A program made the translations under genes and the position numbers. A stretch of 64,000 bases of DNA from NCBI RefSeq assembly GCF_003318295.1, contig NZ_QOCW01000009.1, positions 98,731 through 162,730 of the forward strand, given 5' to 3'. Within the stretch, counting starts at the first letter, position 1. Every line of letters begins with the position of its first letter. Source of the DNA: Bacillus taeanensis (lineage in GTDB: Bacteria; Bacillota; Bacilli; Bacillales; UBA6769). The notes beneath the pieces were generated by a model. That model saw nothing but the letters and a program-made list of their open reading frames with translations, made no database searches and had not been told where the DNA came from. This document shows positions 53,120-62,651 of the stretch, in pieces.

Positions 53120-56020
53120 TTAATCGTTTTCCCCGCTCTTAATATAATGATAAATCTTATTATCAATACTTCTCTCCATCACCATATTCATATGAACAAC
53201 AGGAATATCCTTGTCATCTTTTCCTTTCATTACAGCTTGCTCCACAGAATTTTCATCTGGAGTAGCTTTCCCTACATAATAAAAATCACTACCTTCATCA
53301 TCGTCTTTTTTAACGAAGATGTGAATTTCATTATGATTTTCCTTTGCTTCAATAATTTTTTGTACTTCTTCTGAGTGCAGCGTTCGATTACTACGTGTAT
53401 ACCACTTCAGTACTTCTGGACTTAAAAACTCATCACCATAAGCAACACTTGATTCTACCTCATCATGCTTATGATACGTAATAAAAATTGGTGTCGTGTT
53501 GTATTTTGTTTTGTAACCGTAAATGGTTGATCTTTCGTCATTCTCCCAGTTTAAAAGTCTACACGCATCTTTTCGTGTATATTTTTCATATAACGTAAAA
53601 GGCCTGTTACATTCATAGACTTTACTTTTTACATTAGCAGTACGAACAATATCAATCACTAATTTTTTAAAATGATCATTTGAAGCTATACTTCCTCTAA
53701 TTTTTTCAGTAAATGTAAAATAGTTATCCTTACGTAAAATGATAGGCTCATTCCCATATTTCGTTTTATCTTGTTGAGTAAAAAATTCTAAACTAAATAT
53801 GCGCTCAACCGAAGTAATAATTTCGTCATCTATTAAGCAATTCTCTTTCTTTAACTCGTTAAAATATTTTTGATATTCAACTCGCTCTTCTCGAAGTAAC
53901 AAATCGAGCAAAAGAATTTCATGCTTTCGTTTTCCATTTAATACTTCTAATGAAAACATCATTAATACTTTATTTTCGTAATCTAATAGGGTAGGAATTT
54001 CTTCATTCATTTTAATTAAAAATTGCTGGTAATTAAAATATTTACTTACAATCACTAAAGGATCAATTGAATGATTTGCTATAAAATCATATAAATATGG
54101 CACTCTGCCAATGCGATTTTTCAGCTCGACATACGCTTCTTTTAATTTTTTCAATTCCGTTAAATTGCTGCTATTAATCGATTGAAAAATTTGCTTTTTA
54201 GCGATTTCTTCAAAGTTAACCGTTGAAATTCCTTTAATATAACTTGTATCTTTCATGCGCCTACGAATATTATCTTTGTTTTGCGATCTATCTCCTGAAA
54301 GGGCAATCGGAATTAAATAGTTGTTTTTATAATTCCCGATAAAATCAATAATCGTTACGAAGTCCTTTGATTCATGCTTACGAAGACCTCGTCCTAACTG
54401 CTGAATGAATATAATACTTGATTGTGTCTGACGTAACATTACGACTTGATTAACGCTTGGGATATCAATTCCTTCATTAAAAATATCAACAGTGATAATA
54501 TAATCAAGATGACCTTTCTCTAACCGATTTACTTGCTCCACTCTTTCCTCTTGTGAATGACTACCTGTTAATGCAACGGTTTTATATCCTTTTTCATTCA
54601 TCGCTACCGCAAGTTTCTCTGCTTCTTCTTTTCGACTGCAAAATATTAACCCTTTTACTTTTTTACCTGAAAAACCATAGTATTCTAGTTTTTCAATCAT
54701 ATGATTAACCCGTTCTTCTGTTACAAGTTTTGATAGTACTGTTGTATCATCAATCGTTTCTCCATTATATTCAAGGTCTGTCACGCCAAAATAATGAAAA
54801 GGACAAAGCATATCTTCTTCTAATGCTTCCTGAAGTCGTATTTCATAAGCAACGTTATAATCAAAGAGCTCATAAATATTAAAATCGTCCGTTCGCTCAG
54901 GTGTAGCCGTCATGCCCATAAAAAACCGAGGATGAAAATAATCAATCACTTTATGATAAGATTTCGCTCCAGCTTTATGTACTTCATCTATTAAAATGTA
55001 ATCAAATGCTTCCTGATCAAATTGACACAGGTTTTCCTGTTTAGAAATTGTTTGGATTGTCGCAAATAAATACTTTGCGTTCGTTTGTTTATTTGAACCT
55101 GATAAAATCCCAAACTCTTCATCAATTCCACCGAACACTTTTTGGAAATCAGATTTTGCTTTTTGTAATATTTGCTCGCGGTGCACGATAAATAACATAC
55201 GTCTTGGTTGAAAGCTTCTTACATCAAAAGCTGATAAGTAGGTTTTTCCTGTACCTGTTGCTGAAATAATTAACCCTTTATCTTTACCAGATTCACGAAC
55301 CGCTTGAATTTCTTTCAATGCTGCTTGCTGCATTTTATTAGGGACAATTTTTAACGCTTCTTCAATTGGATTATTTGGATAAGGTGTTGGGAAATCAGCG
55401 ATTTGCTCAGTTACTCTTCTATCAACAATCTGGGTATAGTTCTTTTCATAATGAGCAATCCAGTTTTCTGTTAAAGAACGTGCTCCTTCCCATACTTCTT
55501 CAAATTGATTTTTGAAGTGATGAACAATCTCCCCATTTTCATGAGAAGTTAACTTTACATTCCATTCATAATTTACCTTTAGCGCATGAGCAGTTAAATT
55601 TGAGCTCCCAACAATTAAGGAGTAATGTGTTTCATTATTAAAAATATACCCTTTTGAATGAAAACCTTCTAAGGTAGTTAATCTCACTTCTATATTCGTA
55701 ATCTTTAAAAGCTCTCGAAATACTTTAGGTTGATTGAAATTTAAAAAAGTTGAAGTTAAAATTCGCCCTTTTACTCCCTTTCTTTTAAGATCAAGAAAGT
55801 GAGACTTCAGCGTGGCAAGGCCGCTTTCAGTAATAAAAGCAACAGAGAAAATAAAGTCCTGACAATGATCAAGCTCTTCTAACAGTGAATTCAGGACATT
55901 TTCATTTTGTTTATTGTTGTTGATTAACAGCTTAGGTTTATAACTGCCATATCGACTGAAATCTTTATTAATAAAACCTTTATGTAGAGAAGCTTCTAGA
56001 TTTTGAAGAAAGTTTGTCAT
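53120..56020 (-). CDS. PLD-domain SF2 helicase with DUF3427
   Basis: A 966-residue DEAD/DEAH helicase. The N-terminal phospholipase-D-like nuclease domain (about 30-190) has His121-x-Lys123 (GFHSKGYIF) and GSSNLT. The SF2 core has Walker A SATGTGKT (253-260), DEVH (LIDEVHKAGA), motif III MTATPER, and motif VI QLGRGLRKHES. The C-terminal third matches the DUF3427 pattern (FTLYEKYTRKDACRLLNWEN and DFYYVGKATP). Such proteins are found in mobile or defence regions, but no specific immunity is established for this one. It overlaps the UvrD-like gene upstream by 4 bases (ATGA), so the two form a cassette. Confidence 0.85.
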   Translation of the reverse strand: MTNFLQNLEASLHKGFINKDFSRYGSYKPKLLINNNKQNENVLNSLLEELDHCQDFIFSVAFITESGLATLKSHFLDLKRKGVKGRILTSTFLNFNQPKVFRELLKITNIEVRLTTLEGFHSKGYIFNNETHYSLIVGSSNLTAHALKVNYEWNVKLTSHENGEIVHHFKNQFEEVWEGARSLTENWIAHYEKNYTQIVDRRVTEQIADFPTPYPNNPIEEALKIVPNKMQQAALKEIQAVRESGKDKGLIISATGTGKTYLSAFDVRSFQPRRMLFIVHREQILQKAKSDFQKVFGGIDEEFGILSGSNKQTNAKYLFATIQTISKQENLCQFDQEAFDYILIDEVHKAGAKSYHKVIDYFHPRFFMGMTATPERTDDFNIYELFDYNVAYEIRLQEALEEDMLCPFHYFGVTDLEYNGETIDDTTVLSKLVTEERVNHMIEKLEYYGFSGKKVKGLIFCSRKEEAEKLAVAMNEKGYKTVALTGSHSQEERVEQVNRLEKGHLDYIITVDIFNEGIDIPSVNQVVMLRQTQSSIIFIQQLGRGLRKHESKDFVTIIDFIGNYKNNYLIPIALSGDRSQNKDNIRRRMKDTSYIKGISTVNFEEIAKKQIFQSINSSNLTELKKLKEAYVELKNRIGRVPYLYDFIANHSIDPLVIVSKYFNYQQFLIKMNEEIPTLLDYENKVLMMFSLEVLNGKRKHEILLLDLLLREERVEYQKYFNELKKENCLIDDEIITSVERIFSLEFFTQQDKTKYGNEPIILRKDNYFTFTEKIRGSIASNDHFKKLVIDIVRTANVKSKVYECNRPFTLYEKYTRKDACRLLNWENDERSTIYGYKTKYNTTPIFITYHKHDEVESSVAYGDEFLSPEVLKWYTRSNRTLHSEEVQKIIEAKENHNEIHIFVKKDDDEGSDFYYVGKATPDENSVEQAVMKGKDDKDIPVVHMNMVMERSIDNKIYHYIKSGEND

Positions 56021-57272
56021 ATACTCAACCTCCCCTTCCGTATCTCCTCAAAATACTCCGTATACTCAGAAATCCCCGAATACGAAATCGTCAAATATTC
56101 CTTCGCTCTTGTCATACCAATATACAATAACGATGCTTCCCGCTCTTTGTCTTCTTCAAGCGCAAACGGCATGTTGTCGGCGTTGACGATGAAGACGGCC
56201 TGGAAGTCGAGACCTTTACTGCTGTCGATGGTGCTGATTTTGATTGTTTCTTCTTCTCTATCAAACTGTCTTTTACTGTGTTCGTTTTTTGTGATCCAGT
56301 AGTAAGGAAAGTTAGCTCCTTTTAATGTGTACTCAATGATGTCCATCACCTGCAGTTTATGTGTTCGTTTGACACGGTAGAGAATTAAAATTTCAGAGTA
56401 TGGGACGTTTTTCTTATGATGAAGAAAAGTGATAATTTGAGCGATTTTTGCCATTTCTTCTTTAAAGTTGTTTGCATAATAAAGCACTGGTTCTGGACCT
56501 TTTCGGCGCGTGCTTAACGGCGAAATAATCTCAACACCTTCTGCTTCACGTTTAACAACTTTATTTTTCAAGATGGAATGTGATTCATAAAAATCCCACG
56601 CAAACTTTACAATTTGTGATGTATTGCGGTAGTTGATATTTAAGATTTTCGAGCGGCCGCGAAAATCAAGACCTGTATCCTGCACATAGCTGCGTTTTCG
56701 TTTATAAATATTTTGCGCGCGGTCTTCTACAAGTAAAAGTGATTTTGTCTCTGGATTTAACAGCAGCCCTACTAGTTTTAACCAATCTGATGCAAAGTCT
56801 TGCCCTTCATCAATTAAAATTGCATCATATTTTGGTAAAATGGCTTCGTTATTTTCAAGTTTTTGAATAATGTCAGGAATTTGGTATTCACTAATTTTTA
56901 AACCGTGCTTAAGCCACGCGTGGAAATTACGAACTGTAATATGATGAACTTTCGCATTTTGTCCTGCTTCTTCATTACCGAAATCAAAGTCAAACAAGCT
57001 TTCAGGTCCATTCATCATATGATCGACCATGTTTTTAATATTTTGCGCAAGCGAAATGTTATAGCAAAGCACCAGTACTTTCCAGTCAGGGTGTTCTTTC
57101 GTGAGAAGCTTTGCCCTGCTTGCGAGAATAAGCGTTTTTCCACTTCCGGCAACACCGCGAACTAAACGATTTTTATCACCAAGCTGTTTCGCAAGATTTT
57201 CCTGATGTAAATCCATAATTTTAATATCATGAAAAGACAACAGAAGCTGATCTTGATATGGAACAGGCTCTA
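56017..57272 (-). pseudogene. UvrD-like SF1 helicase, 5'-truncated at an IS element
   Basis: An SF1A helicase frame of about 418 native residues: Walker A RGVAGSGKTLILASRAK, Walker B LIDEGQDFASDWL, EDRAQNIYKRK, NYRNT, and the C-terminal STIDSSKGLDF and LLYIGMTRAKEYL. The close Bacillus relatives I know of carry an N-terminal nuclease-related (NERD) domain of about 200 residues; here the frame starts abruptly at IEPVPYQDQLL. The codons before that belong to the end of the tnpB element, which abuts at 57273. No NERD fragment with a promoter is seen on the far side of the element. The remaining helicase core could only be expressed from within the IS. Probably non-functional. Confidence 0.75.
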
Positions 57273-57534
57273 TGAACCTCCCCTCCCTACCGCTTCGCAC
57301 TTGAGGAAGGGGTTTCCTGTTTGAAGTTCGCAAGTCCAAAAGCCGTCCCAGCTGGAACAAGTGTCATCAACACTGCCTTTGTGCTTGGAACCAAACATCC
57401 CTTTTCAGGATAGTGGTCTTTCCGTTTCGTGTCTCCCAACAGAAAACTGCCACCGTAGGCAACTTGTGCGTTTCACAACGAACAAGGGGCGGTTCTGCCC
57501 GTCTACTACTTCCTTCCAGCAGAAAAAGGTCTTC
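57273..57534 (-). ncRNA. predicted omega RNA (reRNA) of TnpB
   Basis: In IS200/IS605 elements the RNA that guides TnpB is read from the 3' end of tnpB through the right end, with the guide taken from the flanking host DNA. The 260 bases after tnpB are non-coding, G/C-richer than the surroundings, and end in a strong hairpin at 57279-57313. The guide would be the bases just left of 57273, starting TAGAGCCTGTTCC, which here is helicase-gene sequence. This is predicted from position and structure only. Confidence 0.5.
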
Positions 57535-58725
57535 TTAAGCTGAAACTGCAGGTCGTAGATACGTGGGTCTTACATACATGGGATCATGAAGCGGATAGTA
57601 GATCATCTTCCCATACAGCTGTGTGGTAAGAATGTTCCTTGCGCCATGAAGATCACGATGTTCTTTATAACCGCATGGACACTGGTATGTTCGATGGCTG
57701 ACTTTTTTGCGGTTTCCACAAACAGGACATGTTTGGGAAGTAAAATGCTCGTCAACTTTTTCAATGGTCATGCCTCTTGCTTTTAGTTTATAGACGAGAA
57801 GGGCATAAAGCTTTCCAAACGACCAGTTGGACAGCTTTTGATTCGTCTTTTTGCTTTTTTTCTTTTTCGTTTTTCGCTGGACCCCTTCTACATCGCCGAT
57901 TACCACGTGATTGACGTCATGGTGAAGGCACCAGTCTACAAACTGTTTCGTTGTTTTATGAACCGCGTCCTTTAGTTGTTCCTCACTTTTAGACAGCACA
58001 TACTTTTTGGCGCGGTTGTATTTTCGCCATTGTCTGGATCCTTTTTTACAGCGGCTCATCAGTTTCTGCAGTTCTTTTAGCTTTTTATTTCGTAAACGGT
58101 GGATGCTTCTTAGATAGCGGCCGGTGATGACAAGGCTGTCACCATTTTCCGTTACACTGGCAATGGTGTGAATTTCTCCGGGGTCAATACTTGCGGTGAT
58201 ACCTTGTTGTTTTGGGGATTCTTCTTGGATGTTCGTTTCATACGAAAGACAAATCAACCATTTTCGATCATAGACTACTTCGACTTCTTTTACGTTTCCT
58301 GGAGGGACTTTAGGGAGTTTAAGTGTTAATTTCGGCTGACGTTTGCCATTCCATATTCCTAATGAAAGGGTGATGTTCTTTCCTTGGAGTGTAAACGATT
58401 GTCCGACCCACTTTGGATTGAATACAAATTTATGCTTCCAAGGATAACGGACATTGAACCCTGCTTTTCTCGCTTTTTGCGCCCCTTCTCTTGCTTGTAG
58501 GAATTTATGAGCAACAGCTTGAATCGTTTGGCTGTGAAGAGGATAAAGGCCTTTCACTTCTTTTTGAAGGTCGCTTTTGGTAATCCATCCACCGCCGAGC
58601 CGGTAATAATAACGAGCGATTTGAACACAGTCATTCCAAACAACGGCACAAAGACGGCGGATGTCAAACAACTTTTGAATGGTAGTAATAGAAGCAGAAA
58701 AAGAGACTTTCATTGTGCGATACAT
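57535..58725 (-). CDS. tnpB: RNA-guided nuclease TnpB (IS605 OrfB family)
   Basis: A 396-residue TnpB, the ancestor-type relative of Cas12. The RuvC-like catalytic residues appear intact: Asp181 (ASIDPGEIHTIA), Glu280 (VVIGDVEGVQ) and Asp358 (HRDLHGARNI). A zinc finger is present (CPVCG...CPCGY). TnpB cuts DNA matching the guide of its omega RNA next to a short target-adjacent motif and helps the element to persist (established for other TnpBs). The start at 58725 follows GGAGGTG; the reading frame is full length without stops. Confidence 0.9.
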   Translation of the reverse strand: MYRTMKVSFSASITTIQKLFDIRRLCAVVWNDCVQIARYYYRLGGGWITKSDLQKEVKGLYPLHSQTIQAVAHKFLQAREGAQKARKAGFNVRYPWKHKFVFNPKWVGQSFTLQGKNITLSLGIWNGKRQPKLTLKLPKVPPGNVKEVEVVYDRKWLICLSYETNIQEESPKQQGITASIDPGEIHTIASVTENGDSLVITGRYLRSIHRLRNKKLKELQKLMSRCKKGSRQWRKYNRAKKYVLSKSEEQLKDAVHKTTKQFVDWCLHHDVNHVVIGDVEGVQRKTKKKKSKKTNQKLSNWSFGKLYALLVYKLKARGMTIEKVDEHFTSQTCPVCGNRKKVSHRTYQCPCGYKEHRDLHGARNILTTQLYGKMIYYPLHDPMYVRPTYLRPAVSA

Positions 58726-59057
58726 GGGTTTCACCTCCATACTTCTATTTTACTGCCAAGAACAAAAGTTCGCCTATAGGAAGATGTGATTATTTTTTAT
58801 TTTCAAACACCAAAACAAAAACGCCATTCATCCCCCACCTAAAATGCCATTGAATTTTTGAGGAAGGGGACTTCTGGCTGAATTTCGTTAAATTCAAAAG
58901 ATTGCCCTCTAAAATAAAAAAATAGCGGCACAGACCACGGCCATGGTTTGTGCTGCTATTTTTTTATAGTAGAAATGGAGTTATAGGTCGGGACAGCCCT
59001 CATTCACATTTCATCATCTAATCTACTAAACGACCGATTCTAAAATTTGCTTTTCGC
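58726..59057. other. IS left end, coding remnant and terminator
   Basis: The first 130 bases or so hold the unresolved left end of the tnpB element. On the minus strand near 58852-58916 a short frame reads RGQSFEFNEIQPEVPF then LKNSMAF-stop; it may be the remains of a gene cut by the element. Beyond it lies the exporter terminator and about 90 bases in which nothing is seen. Confidence 0.35.
58916..58965 (-). terminator. terminator of the DHA2 exporter gene
   Basis: AAAAATAGC-GCACA-ACC / GGT-TGTGC-GCTATTTTT long hairpin, about 90 bases past the stop. Confidence 0.75.
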
Positions 59058-60524
59058 TTAATTACCCGCTTTCTGCTCAACTTCACGACCAATAATCACA
59101 GGTGCAGCTTTTTTTCGTTCTTTTAATAAAAATGTAAATGGAAGAGCGATCACACATATAATAGTGGCCATGAAGAAAACATCGTTTATGCCCTGCGTCA
59201 TTCCGTGTGCTTCAGCCAATTGGTTATTAGTCATTCCGCCGTTACTTAACTCTTCCTGATGTAAAATCGATCTTGCCGCCAGAACGGCACTAAAGATCCC
59301 GATTGATAACGCGCCTGTCGCCTGGCGGATCCAGTTCGTTACGGCAGAAGCATGACCTGAATTTTCCTTTGGAATAGCTGACATCCCAGCATTTGTGATC
59401 GGCATAAACGCCAAGGCAATCCCAACATAGCGAAGCGTCATCCATCCTGCCGCATAAAGGTGCGAAGAAGTCGGTGTTAAATGACTTAATTCCCATGTTG
59501 AGAGTATTAATAAAATCACCCCAGAAATCGCTAATGTAAAAGGACCAATCTTTCCATACAGTTTACCAACGACGGGTGAAAGAAATGCCATCACAATTGA
59601 ACCAGGCAGCAGCACGATCGCCGTCTCTAATGCAGATGCGCCTTGAACATTTTGCATAAATACCGGGATTAACAGTGATCCGGCATAGATGGAAGCCGTA
59701 ATGATGCAGTTTAAAATTAAGCTGTACGTAAATCTAGAAAACTGAAACACTCTTAAATTTAATAACGGCTGTTTAATAGATCGTTCTCTTTTAATAAAGA
59801 CTCCTAAAAACACGATTCCTACACTTAATAACGTGAGCGTCTTCCAAGAAGTGATTCCCCACTGATTTCCTTGACTGAATACAAGTAAAAGTAATGTACT
59901 GCTTAAGATTACGGTCGTAAAACCAATAAAATCAAAGCCTTTTAATTTACTTAACTTATAGTAAGGAATACAGAAAAAGACAACGACAATCGCAATAATA
60001 CCGATGGGAAGATTGAGAATAAATAATGACTTCCAGCCAAAATATTCAATTAACACACCGCCTAATGTTGGGCCAAACGCTGGAGCAAGCATTGAAGAAA
60101 GACTCCACAAGCTTAACGCAAATGCCTGTTTTTCTTTTTCGATGAGCTGATAAATTAATGTCATTGTTGTTGGAATAATTAAACCGCTGAATAAACCTTG
60201 TAAAATTCGAAACGCAATAAGTGATTCTATATTCCAAGCAAACACACATAAAAAAGACCAAAGCGTAAAGCCTGCTAATGCAAAAAGATATAGATATTTA
60301 TAGCTCCATTTATCGCCTAAATAACCAACAATCGGCGCTGAGACACCCGTCGCTAATAAAAAACCAGCCATCAGCCACTGCACGGTATGGATCTCCGCAT
60401 GAAAGACATCCATAAAAATCGGGAACGCGACATTAATGGTCGTCGTACTTAAAATCGCCATAAAGTTTCCAAAAAAGATCGCTAAAATAATTAACCAAAA
60501 GTTTGAGCTGCTGTTTTCAGTCAA
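59058..60524 (-). CDS. DHA2-type MFS multidrug exporter
   Basis: A 488-residue transporter with 14 hydrophobic helices. It has the family's TM1 motif (TTINVAFPIFMDVF), TM2 WLMAGFLLATGVSAPIVGYL, and TM5 motif C (SMLAPAFGPTLGGVLIEYFG). The start is TTG 60524, 8 bases after AGGAGG; the more distal ATG at 60551 lies before that site. A TetR regulator gene is divergently placed 300 bases away, which is the usual arrangement for an inducible drug pump. The substrate is unknown. Confidence 0.88.
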   Translation of the reverse strand: MTENSSSNFWLIILAIFFGNFMAILSTTTINVAFPIFMDVFHAEIHTVQWLMAGFLLATGVSAPIVGYLGDKWSYKYLYLFALAGFTLWSFLCVFAWNIESLIAFRILQGLFSGLIIPTTMTLIYQLIEKEKQAFALSLWSLSSMLAPAFGPTLGGVLIEYFGWKSLFILNLPIGIIAIVVVFFCIPYYKLSKLKGFDFIGFTTVILSSTLLLLVFSQGNQWGITSWKTLTLLSVGIVFLGVFIKRERSIKQPLLNLRVFQFSRFTYSLILNCIITASIYAGSLLIPVFMQNVQGASALETAIVLLPGSIVMAFLSPVVGKLYGKIGPFTLAISGVILLILSTWELSHLTPTSSHLYAAGWMTLRYVGIALAFMPITNAGMSAIPKENSGHASAVTNWIRQATGALSIGIFSAVLAARSILHQEELSNGGMTNNQLAEAHGMTQGINDVFFMATIICVIALPFTFLLKERKKAAPVIIGREVEQKAGN

Positions 60525-60775
60525 TCTATTTTCCTCCTCGTACCATTTCATTTTCCACTCATTTCACCAACAAACTAATAAAAAACGAAAGCACCTGTTT
60601 AAAAATTTATAAACTAGCCCGTTCCTTAATAAACCGCATCTTCCCTTACAAATCATAGACTCGGATGCTAGATATACCATCTAAATTCAAAAATATTGAA
60701 CCTTCTTATTTTCTAAGCTAAAAACTTATAGTTTATTATTATGAACAAACGGTCACCATTGACTCAGTGTTTAAT

Positions 60776-60799
60776 ATTTTGTATGATTAGTCACAAAAT
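60776..60799. promoter_or_regulatory. possible TetR operator
   Basis: ATTTTGT and ACAAAAT form an inverted repeat with a 10-base spacer, 23-46 bases before the TetR start and between the divergent exporter and regulator genes. Confidence 0.4.
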
Positions 60800-60821
60800 G
60801 TCAAGAGAGGAGTTTTTTTAT

Positions 60822-61703
60822 TTGGGTGCAACAGAACTAGAAATTGTCAGGTCCGCTACAAAGCTTTTTAAAGAGCATGGATATCCCGCAACTTCGATTC
60901 AAGATATTGCAGAAGACTGTCAAATCGCTAAGGGATCAGTCTATAAGTATTTTTCCTCTAAAGAAGACCTTTTTAACGCCGTATTTGATCAATGTCAGAA
61001 CAATTTCTTCCAACAAATTGAACGAATGAGTATAGATTCAAGCTGCACGAACAAAGAGCGCTTTTTACAGCAAATTATTTTCCGGTTTCAATATTTTATT
61101 GAACATAAATATATTTTTATCGACCTGCAGGAAATACCAATTGAACAAAATCCGAAGCTGATGCCTTTACGCCTGCGTGTAAGAGCAAAGTTCATGAATT
61201 GGTATAAAGAGTGCCTCGTTCATGTATATGGTGCTTCTATTAAGCCAAATATCGGCGACTTAGTAACGATTTATAAAGCACTGCTTAGAGAATACTTATT
61301 TTGGATTCTTCATGACGAAAAGCCTGTTTCAATTGAAGATGCAGCAGCTTTCATTATTAAACAGATCGATATACTTGCACACCATTATCTTGAAAATGAA
61401 CCAAAACCATTATTAACGGAAGCTGAAGTTGAAAAATATATGAATTGGGGCATGGCAGGAACAAATGAAACGAAAGCACAGGTTACAAAGCATTTAATTG
61501 AAAAACTAGCCGCCATGATAAGTGAACTTCCTGCCGGTAAAACGCGGCGTGAGGAAATGAATGAAGCGTTAACTTTATTAAAAGAAGAAACGGAAAAAGA
61601 GCAACCTAAGCGCACCTTACTAATGGCCCTTCTCACCTTTTTAGAAAAAGAAGAGAAACTGACAAGTACAGTTAAACAATTAAAAAATGTAATGATGCTT
61701 TAA
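60822..61703 (+). CDS. TetR/AcrR family transcriptional regulator
   Basis: A 293-residue regulator. The N-terminal helix-turn-helix is clear (ATKLFKEHGYPATSIQDIAE, IAKGSVYKYFSSKEDLFNAV). The C-terminal ligand domain is longer than in most TetR proteins, with an extra helical tail (about 210-293). The start is TTG 60822, 9 bases after AGGAG; upstream in-frame ATGs lack a ribosome site. It probably represses the divergent DHA2 exporter at 59058-60524. Confidence 0.85.
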   Translation: MGATELEIVRSATKLFKEHGYPATSIQDIAEDCQIAKGSVYKYFSSKEDLFNAVFDQCQNNFFQQIERMSIDSSCTNKERFLQQIIFRFQYFIEHKYIFIDLQEIPIEQNPKLMPLRLRVRAKFMNWYKECLVHVYGASIKPNIGDLVTIYKALLREYLFWILHDEKPVSIEDAAAFIIKQIDILAHHYLENEPKPLLTEAEVEKYMNWGMAGTNETKAQVTKHLIEKLAAMISELPAGKTRREEMNEALTLLKEETEKEQPKRTLLMALLTFLEKEEKLTSTVKQLKNVMML

Positions 61704-61716
61704 TAAAAACATATTG

Positions 61717-61763
61717 AAAAAGACTGCCTTTACTAAACTGTTTTTGTAAAGGTAGTCTTTTAC
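61717..61763 (+). terminator. terminator of the TetR gene
   Basis: AAAAGACTGCCTTTAC / GTAAAGGTAGTCTTTT, 16-bp stem with one G-U pair, ending in TTTT. Confidence 0.85.
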
Positions 61764-61803
61764 TTTCTACATTAAACTAGATAATCTCAATCCACAAACA
61801 AAG

Positions 61804-61844
61804 AAGGTGTCTAAGCAGTATTCCGTCTCTCACTTAGGCACCTT
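61804..61844. repeat. inverted repeat without T-run
   Basis: AAGGTGTCTAAG / CTTAGGCACCTT, 12 bp with one G-U pair, in the gap between the TetR gene and the 96-residue protein gene. It has no clear T-run on either strand, so its role is uncertain. Confidence 0.45.
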
Positions 61845-61957
61845 GTCGTTGAAAAATGAAGTGATTTGTTATACCACTTGACCTACTAGTTCATTATTTA
61901 TTGCTTCAAGAAATCTTAGAAAAAATGAGTTTCGCGGTAAAGAGAAAACGATAAAAT

Positions 61958-62248
61958 TCAATCATAAACATTCAAAAAAATACAATAAACCATTTGAACA
62001 TCTTGCTTTACAGCTTCTTGTCTAACATCAAAATGTTCTCTAAAAAAATGAATATCAAATGATGGATCATAAATAATCACCTGAAAATACTGACCATTTG
62101 GTTCAAATGTTACTGTAGCTTGTCTGATTTGATTAGGATGGCTGGTTGAACTAATATAAAACTCCACTTTATTATAAATAAGGTTATTTGATTGATCATA
62201 ATAATAAGGGGAATGGATCAAAGCTTTTAATTCCTGAACAGTATCCAT
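61958..62248 (-). CDS. hypothetical 96-residue protein
   Basis: A soluble protein that I do not recognise, rich in Tyr/Phe/Gln, with an Arg/Gln-containing beta region (QATVTFEPNGQYFQVIIYDP). AAGGAGG lies 12 bases before the ATG. It is the second gene after a 52-residue protein on the same strand, but a terminator separates the two. No signal or membrane segment. Confidence 0.5.
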   Translation of the reverse strand: MDTVQELKALIHSPYYYDQSNNLIYNKVEFYISSTSHPNQIRQATVTFEPNGQYFQVIIYDPSFDIHFFREHFDVRQEAVKQDVQMVYCIFLNVYD

Positions 62249-62276
62249 ATTTACTGTTTACCTCCTTCACAAAAAC

Positions 62277-62309
62277 TAAAAAAACAGGAAAATAAAATTA
62301 TTTTCCTGT
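62277..62309 (-). terminator. intrinsic terminator overlapping a stop codon
   Basis: ACAGGAAAAT / ATTTTCCTGT, perfect 10-bp stem with seven T following on the minus strand; the stop of the 52-residue gene lies inside the hairpin. Confidence 0.85.
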
Positions 62310-62456
62310 CTCCTTATAGTCAGTTATAATTTTTAAAGCCTCAATAAGGCCAGGAAGTTTTTCAAAATTTATTGTATCATTATTTTTTAAGATTTCGTTT
62401 ACTCTTTTTTGGATGATCTCTTCAGCTTCCTCCATAGTAAACAGAACAAATTCCAT
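62298..62456 (-). CDS. 52-residue acidic protein of unknown function
   Basis: A short gene with a good ribosome site (GAGGTG, 5-6 bases before ATG) and a strong terminator overlapping its end. The product MEFVLFTMEEAEEIIQKRVN... is helical and acidic in its first half and basic near the end. I do not recognise it; it may be a small regulator or antitoxin-like protein, but no toxin gene is evident beside it. Confidence 0.55.
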   Translation of the reverse strand: MEFVLFTMEEAEEIIQKRVNEILKNNDTINFEKLPGLIEALKIITDYKETGK

Positions 62457-62651
62457 ATTTTCACCTCAAAAGAACTTTATTTATTATACGTTATCAATTT
62501 AGAGATGCTTGCACTTTTCGTTTACAATTGTGTTTCATTTTCTTTAAAATAGAAATTTTTTGTATAAATCGCCTTGAATTGGCAAAGTTTAATTAACGTT
62601 GAGTTTTATTTTAAATACTCAATAAAATTTATTATTCAGGAGGTCATATTT

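Larger units (their letters stand above)
57273..58850 (-). mobile_element. IS200/IS605-type element carrying tnpB only (IS1341-like)
   Basis: The element holds tnpB without a tnpA transposase. The right end is at 57273, where the terminal hairpin CCCCTTCCT...AGGGAGGGG is followed by AGGTTCA and then host helicase sequence. A second element at the window edge ends in the same way (hairpin, GGGGAGATTCA), which supports this boundary. The left end is not resolved; it lies somewhere in 58760-58900, and the coordinate given is approximate. It interrupts or borders the UvrD-like helicase gene. Movement would need a TnpA supplied elsewhere. Confidence 0.7.
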
